Shown here one piece after another: positions 54,983 through 62,157 of a DNA stretch of 64,000 nucleotides. Origin of the DNA: Halomonas sp. A40-4. GTDB lineage: Bacteria; Pseudomonadota; Gammaproteobacteria; Pseudomonadales; Halomonadaceae. The notes under the pieces are model-generated. The model had not been told where the DNA came from. It was given only the letters and a program-made list of their open reading frames with translations, and did not search any database. Made by a program: the position numbers and the translations under genes. The stretch lies in NCBI RefSeq assembly GCF_015767635.1, contig NZ_CP065230.1:3162001-3226000 (forward strand). Reading direction: 5' to 3'. How positions within the stretch are numbered: the stretch's first letter is position 1; each line of letters opens with the position of its first letter.

Positions 54983-55840
54983 TTAACGAGATGACAGTTT
55001 TAGAGAGGCATGGCGATTAACATCTTTATACAACAAATACCGGAAAGGCCCCGGGCCAGCGGCATAGCAGGCCTGGGGGCAGAAGGCACGCAGCCACATG
55101 AAATCCCCGGCTTCGACTTCCACCCAGTTTTGATTCAAGTGATAAACAGCCTTGCCCTCCAGCACATAAAGGCCATGTTCCATGACATGGGTTTCATCGA
55201 AGGGGATTACGCCGCCCGGCTGAAAGGTCACGATATTGACATGCATATCGTGGCGAACATCCGCCGGGTCGACAAAGCGCGTGGTCGCCCAGCGACCTTC
55301 GGTACCCGGCATTTCGATGGGAGCTATATCCTGCTCGTTGGTGACAAACGCCTTGGGCACCTCCAGTCCTTCGACAAACTCATACGCCTTACGCACCCAA
55401 TGAAAGCGCACTGCCTCAAGGCTTTCATTGCGCACCTGCCAATGGCTGCCCGGCGGGATAAATGCATAGCCACCGGGACGCATGGTGTGGCGCTCGCCTG
55501 CCAACATCAGGGTTAACTCGCCGTCGACAACAAACAGCACACCCTCGGCCTGAGGGTCCAACTCCGGCTTATCGCTGCCGCCTTCCGGCTGCACTTCCAT
55601 GATGTATTGGGAGAACGTCTCGGCAAATCCTGACAGTGGGCGCGCCAGCACCCACAGCCGGGTGCCTTCCCAGAACGGCAGGTTACTGGTGACGATATCG
55701 CGCATGACGCCTTTGGGAATCAGCGCATAAGCCTCGGTAAATACCGCCCGGTCGGCGGTGATCTGCGTTTGCGGCGGGTGCCCGCCGGTGGGGGCGTAGT
55801 AAGTGGAGACGCCGTAAGTGGGCGAAGGAATTGCAGGCAT
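54983..55840 (-). CDS. allE: (S)-ureidoglycine aminohydrolase
   Basis: Releases ammonia from (S)-ureidoglycine to give (S)-ureidoglycolate, using Mn. The 285-residue bicupin has an N-terminal cupin around GVLFVVDGELTLMLAGERHTMRPGGYAFIPPGSHW and a C-terminal catalytic cupin with PFDETHVMEHGLYVLEGKAVYHLNQNWVEVEAGDFMWL, whose E, H, H and Q are metal-site residues in AllE. A TTGTATAC-type site lies 70 bp before the start. It is followed by allA. Confidence 0.93.
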   Translation of the reverse strand: MPAIPSPTYGVSTYYAPTGGHPPQTQITADRAVFTEAYALIPKGVMRDIVTSNLPFWEGTRLWVLARPLSGFAETFSQYIMEVQPEGGSDKPELDPQAEGVLFVVDGELTLMLAGERHTMRPGGYAFIPPGSHWQVRNESLEAVRFHWVRKAYEFVEGLEVPKAFVTNEQDIAPIEMPGTEGRWATTRFVDPADVRHDMHVNIVTFQPGGVIPFDETHVMEHGLYVLEGKAVYHLNQNWVEVEAGDFMWLRAFCPQACYAAGPGPFRYLLYKDVNRHASLKLSSR

Positions 55841-55911
55841 TTTATATCCTCATCAGCTAGCGTGATGTCGTAGACTGCGCCATCCAGCGCAGCATTCTTG
55901 TGTATGCGTCC

Positions 55912-55921
55912 TTGTATACGA
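55912..55921. promoter_or_regulatory. TTGTATACAA-type site upstream of allE
   Basis: TTGTATACGA matches nine of ten positions of the palindrome found twice between puuE and the racemase gene. It lies 72 bp before the allE start codon. Confidence 0.5.
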
Positions 55922-55928
55922 TATTACG

Positions 55929-56657
55929 CTAGAGGACCGCCGAAATGAATTGTCGCAATTCGGCCGTTTGCGGATTAGCGAACAACTCACTGGGGACGCC
56001 TTCTTCATGGATCCGCCCCTGATGCATAAACACGACGCGGTCAGCCACGTCCCGGGCAAAGCCCATTTCGTGAGTCACCAGAATCAGTGTCATGCCTTCG
56101 GCCGCCAGCGTTTCCAGGACGCGCAGCACTTCCCCCACCAACTCTGGGTCAAGCGCCGAGGTCACCTCATCGCAGAGCATCACTTTAGGGCGCATGGCAA
56201 GCGCCCGAGCAATGGCCACTCGTTGCTGCTGTCCGCCGGAAAGCTGCGCCGGGTAAGCATCGTATTTATCCGAGAGGCCGACTTTCTCAAGCACTTCATG
56301 GGCGATTTTCTCGACTTCCCCCTTCCCTTCGCCGCGTACCACTATGGGCGCCAGGCAAACGTTTTCACCCACGGTTTTATGGGGAAACAGGTTGAAGCTT
56401 TGAAATACCATACCGACGTTTTCACTCAGTTCCCTGGGCGACATGGAAGCCGCATCCAGTTGCTTGTCGGCGATGGTAATCTTGCCGCTGTCGTGCTTTT
56501 CAAGCTGATTCAAACAGCGCAACAGGGTGCTTTTACCCGAGCCGCTGCGGCCAATAATGGCGACGACTTCGCCCTGTGCGACCGAAAGATTAATACCTTT
56601 AAGCACTTCCAAGTCGCCAAAGGCTTTATGAACGTTATCAACGCAGACCAGCGTCAT
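55929..56657 (-). CDS. Polar amino-acid-type ABC transporter ATP-binding protein
   Basis: 242-residue ATPase of the GlnQ/HisP class. Walker A is IIGRSGSGKSTLL, signature LSGGQQQRVAIARAL, Walker B VMLCDEVTSALDPE, and switch VTHEMGFARDVAD. ATG 56657 with GGAG nine bases upstream lies 20 bp inside the permease gene. Embedded between the ureide enzymes, the importer may carry a ureide or amino acid used by the cluster; this is inference. Confidence 0.93.
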   Translation of the reverse strand: MTLVCVDNVHKAFGDLEVLKGINLSVAQGEVVAIIGRSGSGKSTLLRCLNQLEKHDSGKITIADKQLDAASMSPRELSENVGMVFQSFNLFPHKTVGENVCLAPIVVRGEGKGEVEKIAHEVLEKVGLSDKYDAYPAQLSGGQQQRVAIARALAMRPKVMLCDEVTSALDPELVGEVLRVLETLAAEGMTLILVTHEMGFARDVADRVVFMHQGRIHEEGVPSELFANPQTAELRQFISAVL

Positions 56658-57294
56658 AGAGCTTTTTCTCCAGATAGCGCGCATAGCACGAAAGCGGGTA
56701 GCACAGCGCGAAGTAAAGAAGGGCCACAAGGGCAAAAATGGTGAAGGGCTCAAAGGTGGCGTTGTTGAGCATGGTGCCGGCCTTGGTCAGCTCGACAAAA
56801 CCAATGATGGACGCCAGTGCCGTGCCTTTGATGACCTGCACCGAGAACCCCACCGTGGGCGGAACCGAAAGCCGCAGCGCCTGGGGCAGAATCACATGAC
56901 GCATGGTCTGGAAATAATTCATCCCCAGCACCTGCGATGCATGCCACTGCCCTTTGGCCACCGCCTCCAGGCACCCCCGCCAGATGTCAGTCAGAAAGGC
57001 GCTAGTGAATAGCGTGAGCGCAATGGAGGCTGCTACCCAGGGTGAAATCTGGTGGCCCATGGCAGCGGCACCAAAGAAGATCAAGAACAGCTGCATCAGC
57101 AGCGGCGTGCCCTGGAAAAGATCAACGTAGAGTGACGTTAAACGCTGCAGCCAGCGGTTGCTGGAAAGGCGCATAAAGGTCAACAGCAGCCCTACCGTCG
57201 CCCCACCCACAAAGGCAATCAGCGACAGCACTACCGTCCAGCGCGCCGCCATCAACAGGTTGCGCAGAATGTCCCAGAAGGTGAACTCGATCAT
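56638..57294 (-). CDS. Amino-acid ABC transporter permease
   Basis: 218-residue HisM/GlnP-type permease with about five helices. It carries DLFQGTPLLMQLFLIFFGAA and the EAA loop AFLTDIWRGCLEAVAKGQWHASQVLGMNYFQTMRHVILPQAL. It overlaps the partner permease by 4 bp and the ATPase by 20 bp. The two different permeases probably pair as a heterodimer. Confidence 0.92.
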   Translation of the reverse strand: MIEFTFWDILRNLLMAARWTVVLSLIAFVGGATVGLLLTFMRLSSNRWLQRLTSLYVDLFQGTPLLMQLFLIFFGAAAMGHQISPWVAASIALTLFTSAFLTDIWRGCLEAVAKGQWHASQVLGMNYFQTMRHVILPQALRLSVPPTVGFSVQVIKGTALASIIGFVELTKAGTMLNNATFEPFTIFALVALLYFALCYPLSCYARYLEKKLYDAGLR

Positions 57295-57968
57295 CGTTGC
57301 TCTCCTTGCTGATAGGCGAATAGGCGTTTGCCCACCAGCATAAAGCTGCGCCGCATACCAAAGGCGAGAAGCAGATAAACCAGCGTGATCAGCAGGTAGA
57401 CTTCAAAGCTGCGAAAATTTCGCGACTGGATAAAGTTGGCCGCGTAGGTCAGATCAAACACCGAAATCTGTGACACCACTGCCGACCCCAGCATGACGAT
57501 AATCGACTGGCTGATAAGTGCGGGGTAAACCCGCGCAAAAGCAGGCACCAGCACGACATGGCGATAGCTTTGCAATGTGGTCATGCCCAACGCCCGCCCG
57601 GCCTCCAGTTGCCCTTTCGCCGTCGCACCGATACCGGCACGGAGTATCTCGGCGCTGTAGGCAGCCAGGTTGAGCGTCATGGCGATAAAGGCCGCGGTAA
57701 TGGCATCGATTTTGATGCCGAGCCCTGGTAGCCCAAAAAAGATAAAAAACAGTTGCACGATAAAGGGAGTGTTACGGGTCAATTCGACGTAACCGCCGAG
57801 CCCCCAACGCACCCATGGCTGCGCATTCGCGCGTAGATAAGCCACGGCCACCGCCAGCGCAAGCCCCGTCAAGGTGGTCACCATGGTCAGGATGACCGTG
57901 GTGGTAAGGCCTTTCAGAAGCTCACTGACGTAGGGCAACAGGGTAAGGAAATCGAGTGTTGGCCCCAT
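57291..57968 (-). CDS. Amino-acid ABC transporter permease
   Basis: 225-residue inner-membrane permease. The family parts ELTRNTPFIVQLFFIFFGLP and AYSAEILRAGIGATAKGQLEAGRALGMTTLQSYRHVVLVPAF are clear. It overlaps the second permease by 4 bp (ATGA) and starts 8 bp after the binding-protein stop. Confidence 0.92.
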   Translation of the reverse strand: MGPTLDFLTLLPYVSELLKGLTTTVILTMVTTLTGLALAVAVAYLRANAQPWVRWGLGGYVELTRNTPFIVQLFFIFFGLPGLGIKIDAITAAFIAMTLNLAAYSAEILRAGIGATAKGQLEAGRALGMTTLQSYRHVVLVPAFARVYPALISQSIIVMLGSAVVSQISVFDLTYAANFIQSRNFRSFEVYLLITLVYLLLAFGMRRSFMLVGKRLFAYQQGEQR

Positions 57969-57976
57969 GATGAACC

Positions 57977-58831
57977 TCAGCTACCGAAGTTTTCAGGCAG
58001 GTCGGCACTGAACCAACGCTGGGACATCTCGTTCAAGGTGCCGTCTTCAAGCGCCTGGGCGATCAGGCGGTTAACCTCTTCCATCAACGCCGGTTCGTTC
58101 TTGTTCATACCCACGTAGCAGGGTGAATCTTTCAACTGATACACCAGCGAGGGCGCCCGGTCGCTATTACGCTCGGCGATCTCGGCCGCTACCACGTTAC
58201 CGGTGGCAACATAATCGACCTGCCCGGAAAGAAACGCAGAAATGGTGGTGGCGTTATCTTCAAAGCGCTGCACCGTGGTGGAGTCTGGTGCAATCTCGGA
58301 AAGCTCCATATCTTCCACGGCACCACGGGTTACACCGATGGTTTTATCGGCCAAGCCTTCCGGGCTCTCCACGCTTTCATCTTCATCGGCGCTGAACACA
58401 CCCAAAAAGAACGGCGCATAGGCGTCTGAAAAATCAATCGCCGCTTCGCGCTCAGGGTTCTTACCCAGGCTGGAAATCACCAGATCCGCCTGGCCGGTCT
58501 GCAAATAGGGAATCCGGTTGGCGCTCGTCACGGTAATCAATTCAAGCTCCACGCCCATCTCGTCGGCGAGGTAGTTGGCCATATCAATGTCGTAGCCACG
58601 GGGTTCCAGGTCGGTACCCACCGAGCCGAACGGCGGAAAATCCTGCGGCACGGCAATGCGAACGGTGCCTCGGGATTCGATGTCCTCAAGGGCATCCGCC
58701 TGAACGTCTGGGCTTGTCGCGACAGCCCCCAGGGCAACAGCGGCACTCAAGCCCGTTGCTAAAAGACCGGACTGCAACCGCTTGAAGCGGCCATTAAAGG
58801 CGTGGTTGAAACGCTGCGATAACAATTTCAT
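57977..58831 (-). CDS. Amino-acid-type ABC transporter substrate-binding protein
   Basis: 284-residue periplasmic receptor of the SBP_bac_3 class. The basic N-terminus is long before the hydrophobic signal stretch (about 22-40), with cleavage near VQA. The mature part starts IESRGTVRIAVPQDFPPFG, then GYDIDMANYLADEMGVELELI, and RIPYLQTGQADLVISSLGKNPEREAAIDFSDAYAPF, the usual amino-acid clamp. AGGAG precedes ATG 58831. It is first in the transporter operon, behind two tandem inverted repeats. Confidence 0.92.
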   Translation of the reverse strand: MKLLSQRFNHAFNGRFKRLQSGLLATGLSAAVALGAVATSPDVQADALEDIESRGTVRIAVPQDFPPFGSVGTDLEPRGYDIDMANYLADEMGVELELITVTSANRIPYLQTGQADLVISSLGKNPEREAAIDFSDAYAPFFLGVFSADEDESVESPEGLADKTIGVTRGAVEDMELSEIAPDSTTVQRFEDNATTISAFLSGQVDYVATGNVVAAEIAERNSDRAPSLVYQLKDSPCYVGMNKNEPALMEEVNRLIAQALEDGTLNEMSQRWFSADLPENFGS

Positions 58832-59137
58832 AGGACTCTCCTGGCAGGGACGCGTTTTATTAAGGAATGCTTTGTATGTAATAAGCCGAAGCGGCAATTC
58901 ATGTAAGGCTAATGAAAGCTTTGTTTCATACAGCAGATACAAGAAACTTTCGTTTCACCTACTCACATAAAAGCAATGGCGATGCCAGAAGTCGCTAACC
59001 GCATTTATAACAGCACTTTATTGAAACCACGGGCGATGGTGCAGCGGTCGCTGCGCCAGAAAGGAAGGAGGTGTGCATGGTGTTGGTGCAGTTTCAAACC
59101 AACAAAAGAACGATATGCACTACGACAGGGTGGAAGT
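58832..59137. promoter_or_regulatory. Regulatory region of the ABC transporter operon
   Basis: 306 bases between the binding-protein start and the RpiR stop. It holds a degenerate TTGTATGTAA at 58872-58881, two TGAAA-like inverted repeats at 58913-58957, an imperfect hairpin GGTGCAGCG/CGCTGCGCC at 59038-59057, and a short plus-strand ORF with a strong ribosome site. Confidence 0.5.
58913..58957. promoter_or_regulatory. Tandem inverted repeats, possible RpiR operators
   Basis: TGAAAGCTTTGTTTCA (58913-58928) and AGAAACTTTCGTTTCA (58942-58957) share GAAA-N6-TTTCA and are 29 bp apart start to start. They lie 82-126 bp before the transporter operon start, next to the RpiR gene. Two copies suggest cooperative binding of dimers. 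Confidence 0.5.
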
Positions 59138-59166
59138 CTACTGGGCGTTCCAATCAACACTCATGA
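59077..59166 (+). CDS. Possible 29-residue small ORF
   Basis: ATG 59077 follows AAGGAGG at five-base spacing, a near-ideal ribosome site. It would encode 29 residues starting MVLVQFQTNKRT, partly antisense to the 3' end of the RpiR gene. Codon use and product are unremarkable, so it may be chance. Confidence 0.2.
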   Translation: MVLVQFQTNKRTICTTTGWKSTGRSNQHS

Positions 59167-60013
59167 TGGGTGATTCCAGTTCGCTGAGGTCAGCGTAACT
59201 ATCGCTGATCGCACTGATCCGCTTTCGACCTTCACCAAGGCGCCGGTGCAATACGCCGTTGGCCAGCAGGCAGATCAGGCTATTGGCGGTGGCGTAGCTA
59301 TCAAACGCCGAGAGACTTTCCAGCGGCGCTTCCATCAGCCAGTCGACCTGGGAGACAAAATTTACCGCGGTAGGGTCGGCGATCAGCGCCACCTCGGCTG
59401 GCGAGTGCTCGAGGGCATTCACCAGCGCGGCAAATGCTGCCGGGCGGCGGCGAAAACCAAACAGTACCACCACATCCTGCTCGTTGAGATCGACAATCTC
59501 TTCAGCCAACGATTGGTTGGGCTGGGGTACCACACGCACCTGGGAGCGCGCCTGAATCAACTGCTGGCGAAAATGCAGCGCCAAGGGATAGCTGTTACGA
59601 AACCCGATCACGACCACATGACGTGCGCTAGCCAGGCGCTCTACCAGCGCGGTAAATTGATCCGCCGCGATGCCATTCAGGCAGCGCTGCAGATTATCCT
59701 GCTCGCGCTGCAAGTGACGCTGGAACGGCGCGCCCGCCTCATCCTGCATGGCGTTGGCATCGATCACCAACGGCACCCCCAGGTTGCGCAGTTGACGGGC
59801 GTGGTCTTTAACCGAGCGATAGCTTTCGAACCCCAATCGCTTGAACAGTCGGCTGACAGTCGATTTGGAGACCCCGGTCAAGCGCGCCAAATCGGCAGCG
59901 CTGTATACCGCAAGATCATCAAAGTGATCGAGGATAAAGCTCGCCACGCGCTGTTCCTGGGCACTTAGCGCGTCAAACTGAGCGGTAATCCGCTGTCCGA
60001 TATGCGGCGTCAT
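59138..60013 (-). CDS. RpiR/MurR-family transcriptional regulator
   Basis: 291-residue regulator. The N-terminal HTH_6 (about 1-77) includes LSAQEQRVASFILDHFDDLAVYSAADLARLTGVSKSTVSRLFKRLGFESYRSVK. The C-terminal SIS domain (about 120-260) has RHVVVIGFRNSYPLALHFRQQL and EEIVDLNEQDVVVLFGFRRRP, for binding a sugar phosphate or related ligand. AAGGA lies six bases before the start. It follows puuE by 21 bp on the same strand and precedes the transporter operon, so it is the best local regulator of ureide uptake and breakdown. Confidence 0.9.
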   Translation of the reverse strand: MTPHIGQRITAQFDALSAQEQRVASFILDHFDDLAVYSAADLARLTGVSKSTVSRLFKRLGFESYRSVKDHARQLRNLGVPLVIDANAMQDEAGAPFQRHLQREQDNLQRCLNGIAADQFTALVERLASARHVVVIGFRNSYPLALHFRQQLIQARSQVRVVPQPNQSLAEEIVDLNEQDVVVLFGFRRRPAAFAALVNALEHSPAEVALIADPTAVNFVSQVDWLMEAPLESLSAFDSYATANSLICLLANGVLHRRLGEGRKRISAISDSYADLSELESPIMSVDWNAQ

Positions 60014-60034
60014 AATATCCTTTTAGCTGCTTGA

Positions 60035-60964
60035 TTAACGCGTTGATGGCGGATGGTGCTCCGCCCAATGGCGGGCGATATCGACCCGCCGGGTCACCCA
60101 AACGCGGTCGTGGGTTTCGATGTAATCCAAAAAGCGCTGCAGGGCACGAAAACGCCCTGGACGCCCCAATAAACGGCAATGCATGCCCACCGAAAGCATC
60201 TTGGGCGCCTCCTCCCCTTCCGCGTAGAGCACATCGAACGCATCGCGCAGGTAGGTAAAGAAGTGATCCGCGGTGTTAAACCCCTGGGGCGCGGCAAAGC
60301 GCATGTCGTTGCTGTCCAGCGTGTAGGGCACGATCAAATGGTTGTGATCGCTGCCCTGGCTATCGGTTACCTGGGTCCAGAACGGCAGGTCGTCGCCGTA
60401 ATAGTCGCTATCGTAAAGGAAACCGCCCTCGTCCAACACCAGTCGACGGGTATTGGGGCTGTCGCGCCCGGTGTACCAGCCCAGCGGTTTCTCGCCGTAC
60501 AGCCGCTGGAAAATCTCCATGGCGTTTTGCAGGTGTTCGCGCTCGATATGTTCGGGGACTTCCTGATAGTGAATCCAGCGATAGCCGTGGCAGGCAATTT
60601 CATGGCCCAACTCCTTGAAGGCCAGGGCGGCCTCGGGGTTGCGCTCCAGCGCCATGGCCACGCCAAACACCGTCAGCGGCAAATCACGCTTCTCGAACTC
60701 GCGCAGAATGCGCCACACCCCGGCGCGGGAGCCGTATTCATAAATCGACTCCATGCTCAGATGGCGGTCTGGATAGGACGGTGCGCCGATGATTTCTGAT
60801 AGAAACTGCTCGGAACCTGAGTCGCCATGCAGCACGCAGTTCTCGCCACCCTCCTCGTAGTTAAGCACGAACTGCACCGCTATTTTAGCGTTGCCGGGCC
60901 AGTTGGCATGGGGCGGGGTGCGTCCGTAACCGATCAAGTCGCGGGGGTAATGGCGCTGTGTCAT
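60035..60964 (-). CDS. puuE: Allantoinase, PuuE type (polysaccharide-deacetylase fold)
   Basis: Metal-independent allantoinase that opens allantoin to allantoate. The 309-residue protein has the PuuE markers YPRDLIGYGRTPPHANWPG at its start, VNYEEGGE-like NYEEGGENCVLHGD near 34-47, the Glu-Tyr-Gly region ESIYEYGSRAGVWRI, and GHEIACHGYRWIHYQ plus GWYTGRDSPNTRRLV. Length is as for known PuuE (about 308). It is divergent from the racemase gene across a region with two TTGTATACAA sites. Confidence 0.93.
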   Translation of the reverse strand: MTQRHYPRDLIGYGRTPPHANWPGNAKIAVQFVLNYEEGGENCVLHGDSGSEQFLSEIIGAPSYPDRHLSMESIYEYGSRAGVWRILREFEKRDLPLTVFGVAMALERNPEAALAFKELGHEIACHGYRWIHYQEVPEHIEREHLQNAMEIFQRLYGEKPLGWYTGRDSPNTRRLVLDEGGFLYDSDYYGDDLPFWTQVTDSQGSDHNHLIVPYTLDSNDMRFAAPQGFNTADHFFTYLRDAFDVLYAEGEEAPKMLSVGMHCRLLGRPGRFRALQRFLDYIETHDRVWVTRRVDIARHWAEHHPPSTR

Positions 60965-61030
60965 AGACGGCTCCTTAGATGAATCCTGGCATGCGTCGAC
61001 ATAACATGATCATTCGCAACGCCTTATTAG

Positions 61031-61046
61031 CTTGTATACAAAATAG
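61031..61046. promoter_or_regulatory. TTGTATACAA operator, puuE side
   Basis: CTTGTATACAAAATAG contains the perfect palindrome TTGTATACAA at 61032-61041. It is the exact reverse complement of 61209-61224. It lies about 67 bp before the puuE start. The shape fits a GntR-family (FadR-type) dimer site. Confidence 0.65.
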
Positions 61047-61136
61047 CCTGATCAAACCTTAACCGCAACGCACGACAAAGCGAATAGGTTGAGACAGGGG
61101 ATGTTTCACTACCAATAAAGCAGCGAACAGCGCAAA

Positions 61137-61156
61137 AGTTGATCAATTGGTCAACT
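61137..61156. promoter_or_regulatory. 20-bp imperfect palindrome between puuE and the racemase gene
   Basis: AGTTGATCAATTGGTCAACT reads the same on both strands except for one mismatched pair (18 of 20 positions). It lies midway between the two TTGTATACAA operators and is probably a site for a different regulator. Confidence 0.5.
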
Positions 61157-61208
61157 AACAACTTGACATTTGACGCAGTCTCGCACTTGCGGTGGGCGAA
61201 AAATCGCC

Positions 61209-61224
61209 CTATTTTGTATACAAG
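61209..61224. promoter_or_regulatory. TTGTATACAA operator, racemase side
   Basis: CTATTTTGTATACAAG, with the palindrome at 61214-61223, overlaps a candidate -10 and lies 55 bp before the racemase start. It is the exact inverted copy of the puuE-side site. Confidence 0.65.
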
Positions 61225-61278
61225 AAAAGATAAATTGTTTACCTGAAACGAACGTATTGCGACCAAGAGGAGAATCGG

Positions 61279-62037
61279 GTGGCCCATATACGCCTTATCA
61301 ACCCCAATACCACGGCCTCAATGACCGCCTCGATTTATCGTGCCGCCAACGACTATGCCGCCGCAGGCACGCAGGTCAGTGCCTGTCAGCCGGAAGCTGG
61401 CCCAGTGTCGATTGAAAGCCATTTCGATGAGGCAATCAGCGCCGTCGGCGTCGCACAGGAAGTCATCAAGGGCGAGCAGGAAGGCAACATCGATGCCTAT
61501 ATCGTGGCCTGTTTCGGTGACCCTGGGTTGCTCGCTGCCCGTGAGCTGACCCGCGCCCCGGTGGTGGGCATTGCCGAAGCCGCCTTTCACATGGCGACGC
61601 TGATCAGCACGCGGTTTTCGATTGTCACCACGCTTGGCCGCACCGGCATCATTGCCGAACACCTGCTGGAACAGTACGGCTTTCGACAGCACTGCCGACG
61701 CATTCGCGCCGCCGAAATCCCGGTTCTGGACCTTGAACACCACCCCGAAGTCGCCTACCAGCGCATTGTGCAAGAATGCTGCCGAGCCCGCGACGAAGAT
61801 GGTATTGGCGCCATTGTGCTGGGCTGCGGCGGCATGGCCAACCTCACCCAGGAAATTAGCCGTGAGGTAGGCCTGCCCGTTGTCGAGGGTGTCAGCGCTG
61901 GGCTCAAGCTTGCCGAATCCTTGGTGGGGCTGGGGCTCTTTACCAGCAAGCACGGCGACCTGGCTTACCCGCGGCCCAAACCGTTTACCGGTCAGTTTGC
62001 CGATTTTTCAAACCTGACGCTGCCGCCCGGAGGCTAA
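61279..62037 (+). CDS. hpxA: Allantoin racemase-like Asp/Glu/hydantoin racemase
   Basis: Cofactor-independent racemase of 252 residues, probably interconverting (R)- and (S)-allantoin. It begins with IRLINPNTTASMTASIYRAA, has the first catalytic Cys in AYIVACFGDPGLLAARE (about residue 79) and the second in AIVLGCGGMANL (about 183), and ends in KPFTGQFADF as in HpxA and hydantoin racemases. The GTG start has GAGGAG six bases upstream. It is divergent from puuE, which needs a defined allantoin enantiomer. A hydantoin racemase role is the alternative. Confidence 0.85.
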   Translation: MAHIRLINPNTTASMTASIYRAANDYAAAGTQVSACQPEAGPVSIESHFDEAISAVGVAQEVIKGEQEGNIDAYIVACFGDPGLLAARELTRAPVVGIAEAAFHMATLISTRFSIVTTLGRTGIIAEHLLEQYGFRQHCRRIRAAEIPVLDLEHHPEVAYQRIVQECCRARDEDGIGAIVLGCGGMANLTQEISREVGLPVVEGVSAGLKLAESLVGLGLFTSKHGDLAYPRPKPFTGQFADFSNLTLPPGG

Positions 62038-62157
62038 CCCACAAGACACCATCACGATGCCAGCCAATAACAATGACCGCATCAAAAACACACGCCAGCC
62101 GCAAGCATCCCCAGCACCGCTGAGGGTCAATAACAGCCATCTTGCGAGGTTCACACC

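Larger units (their letters stand above)
60965..61278. promoter_or_regulatory. Divergent puuE/racemase control region
   Basis: 314 bases hold two identical inverted operators (61031-61046 and 61209-61224), a 20-bp imperfect palindrome at 61137-61156, and a GGGCGA/TCGCCC hairpin with AAAA loop at 61194-61209. A candidate plus-strand promoter is TTGCGG at 61188-61193, 17-bp spacer, TATTTT at 61211-61216, so the second operator would cover the -10. No gene is seen in it. Confidence 0.55.

Noticed and set aside
61164-61169. TTGACA before the racemase gene as the -35 of its promoter
   Set aside because: No -10-like hexamer is found 16-18 bp downstream; TTGCGG with TATTTT at 17 bp fits better.
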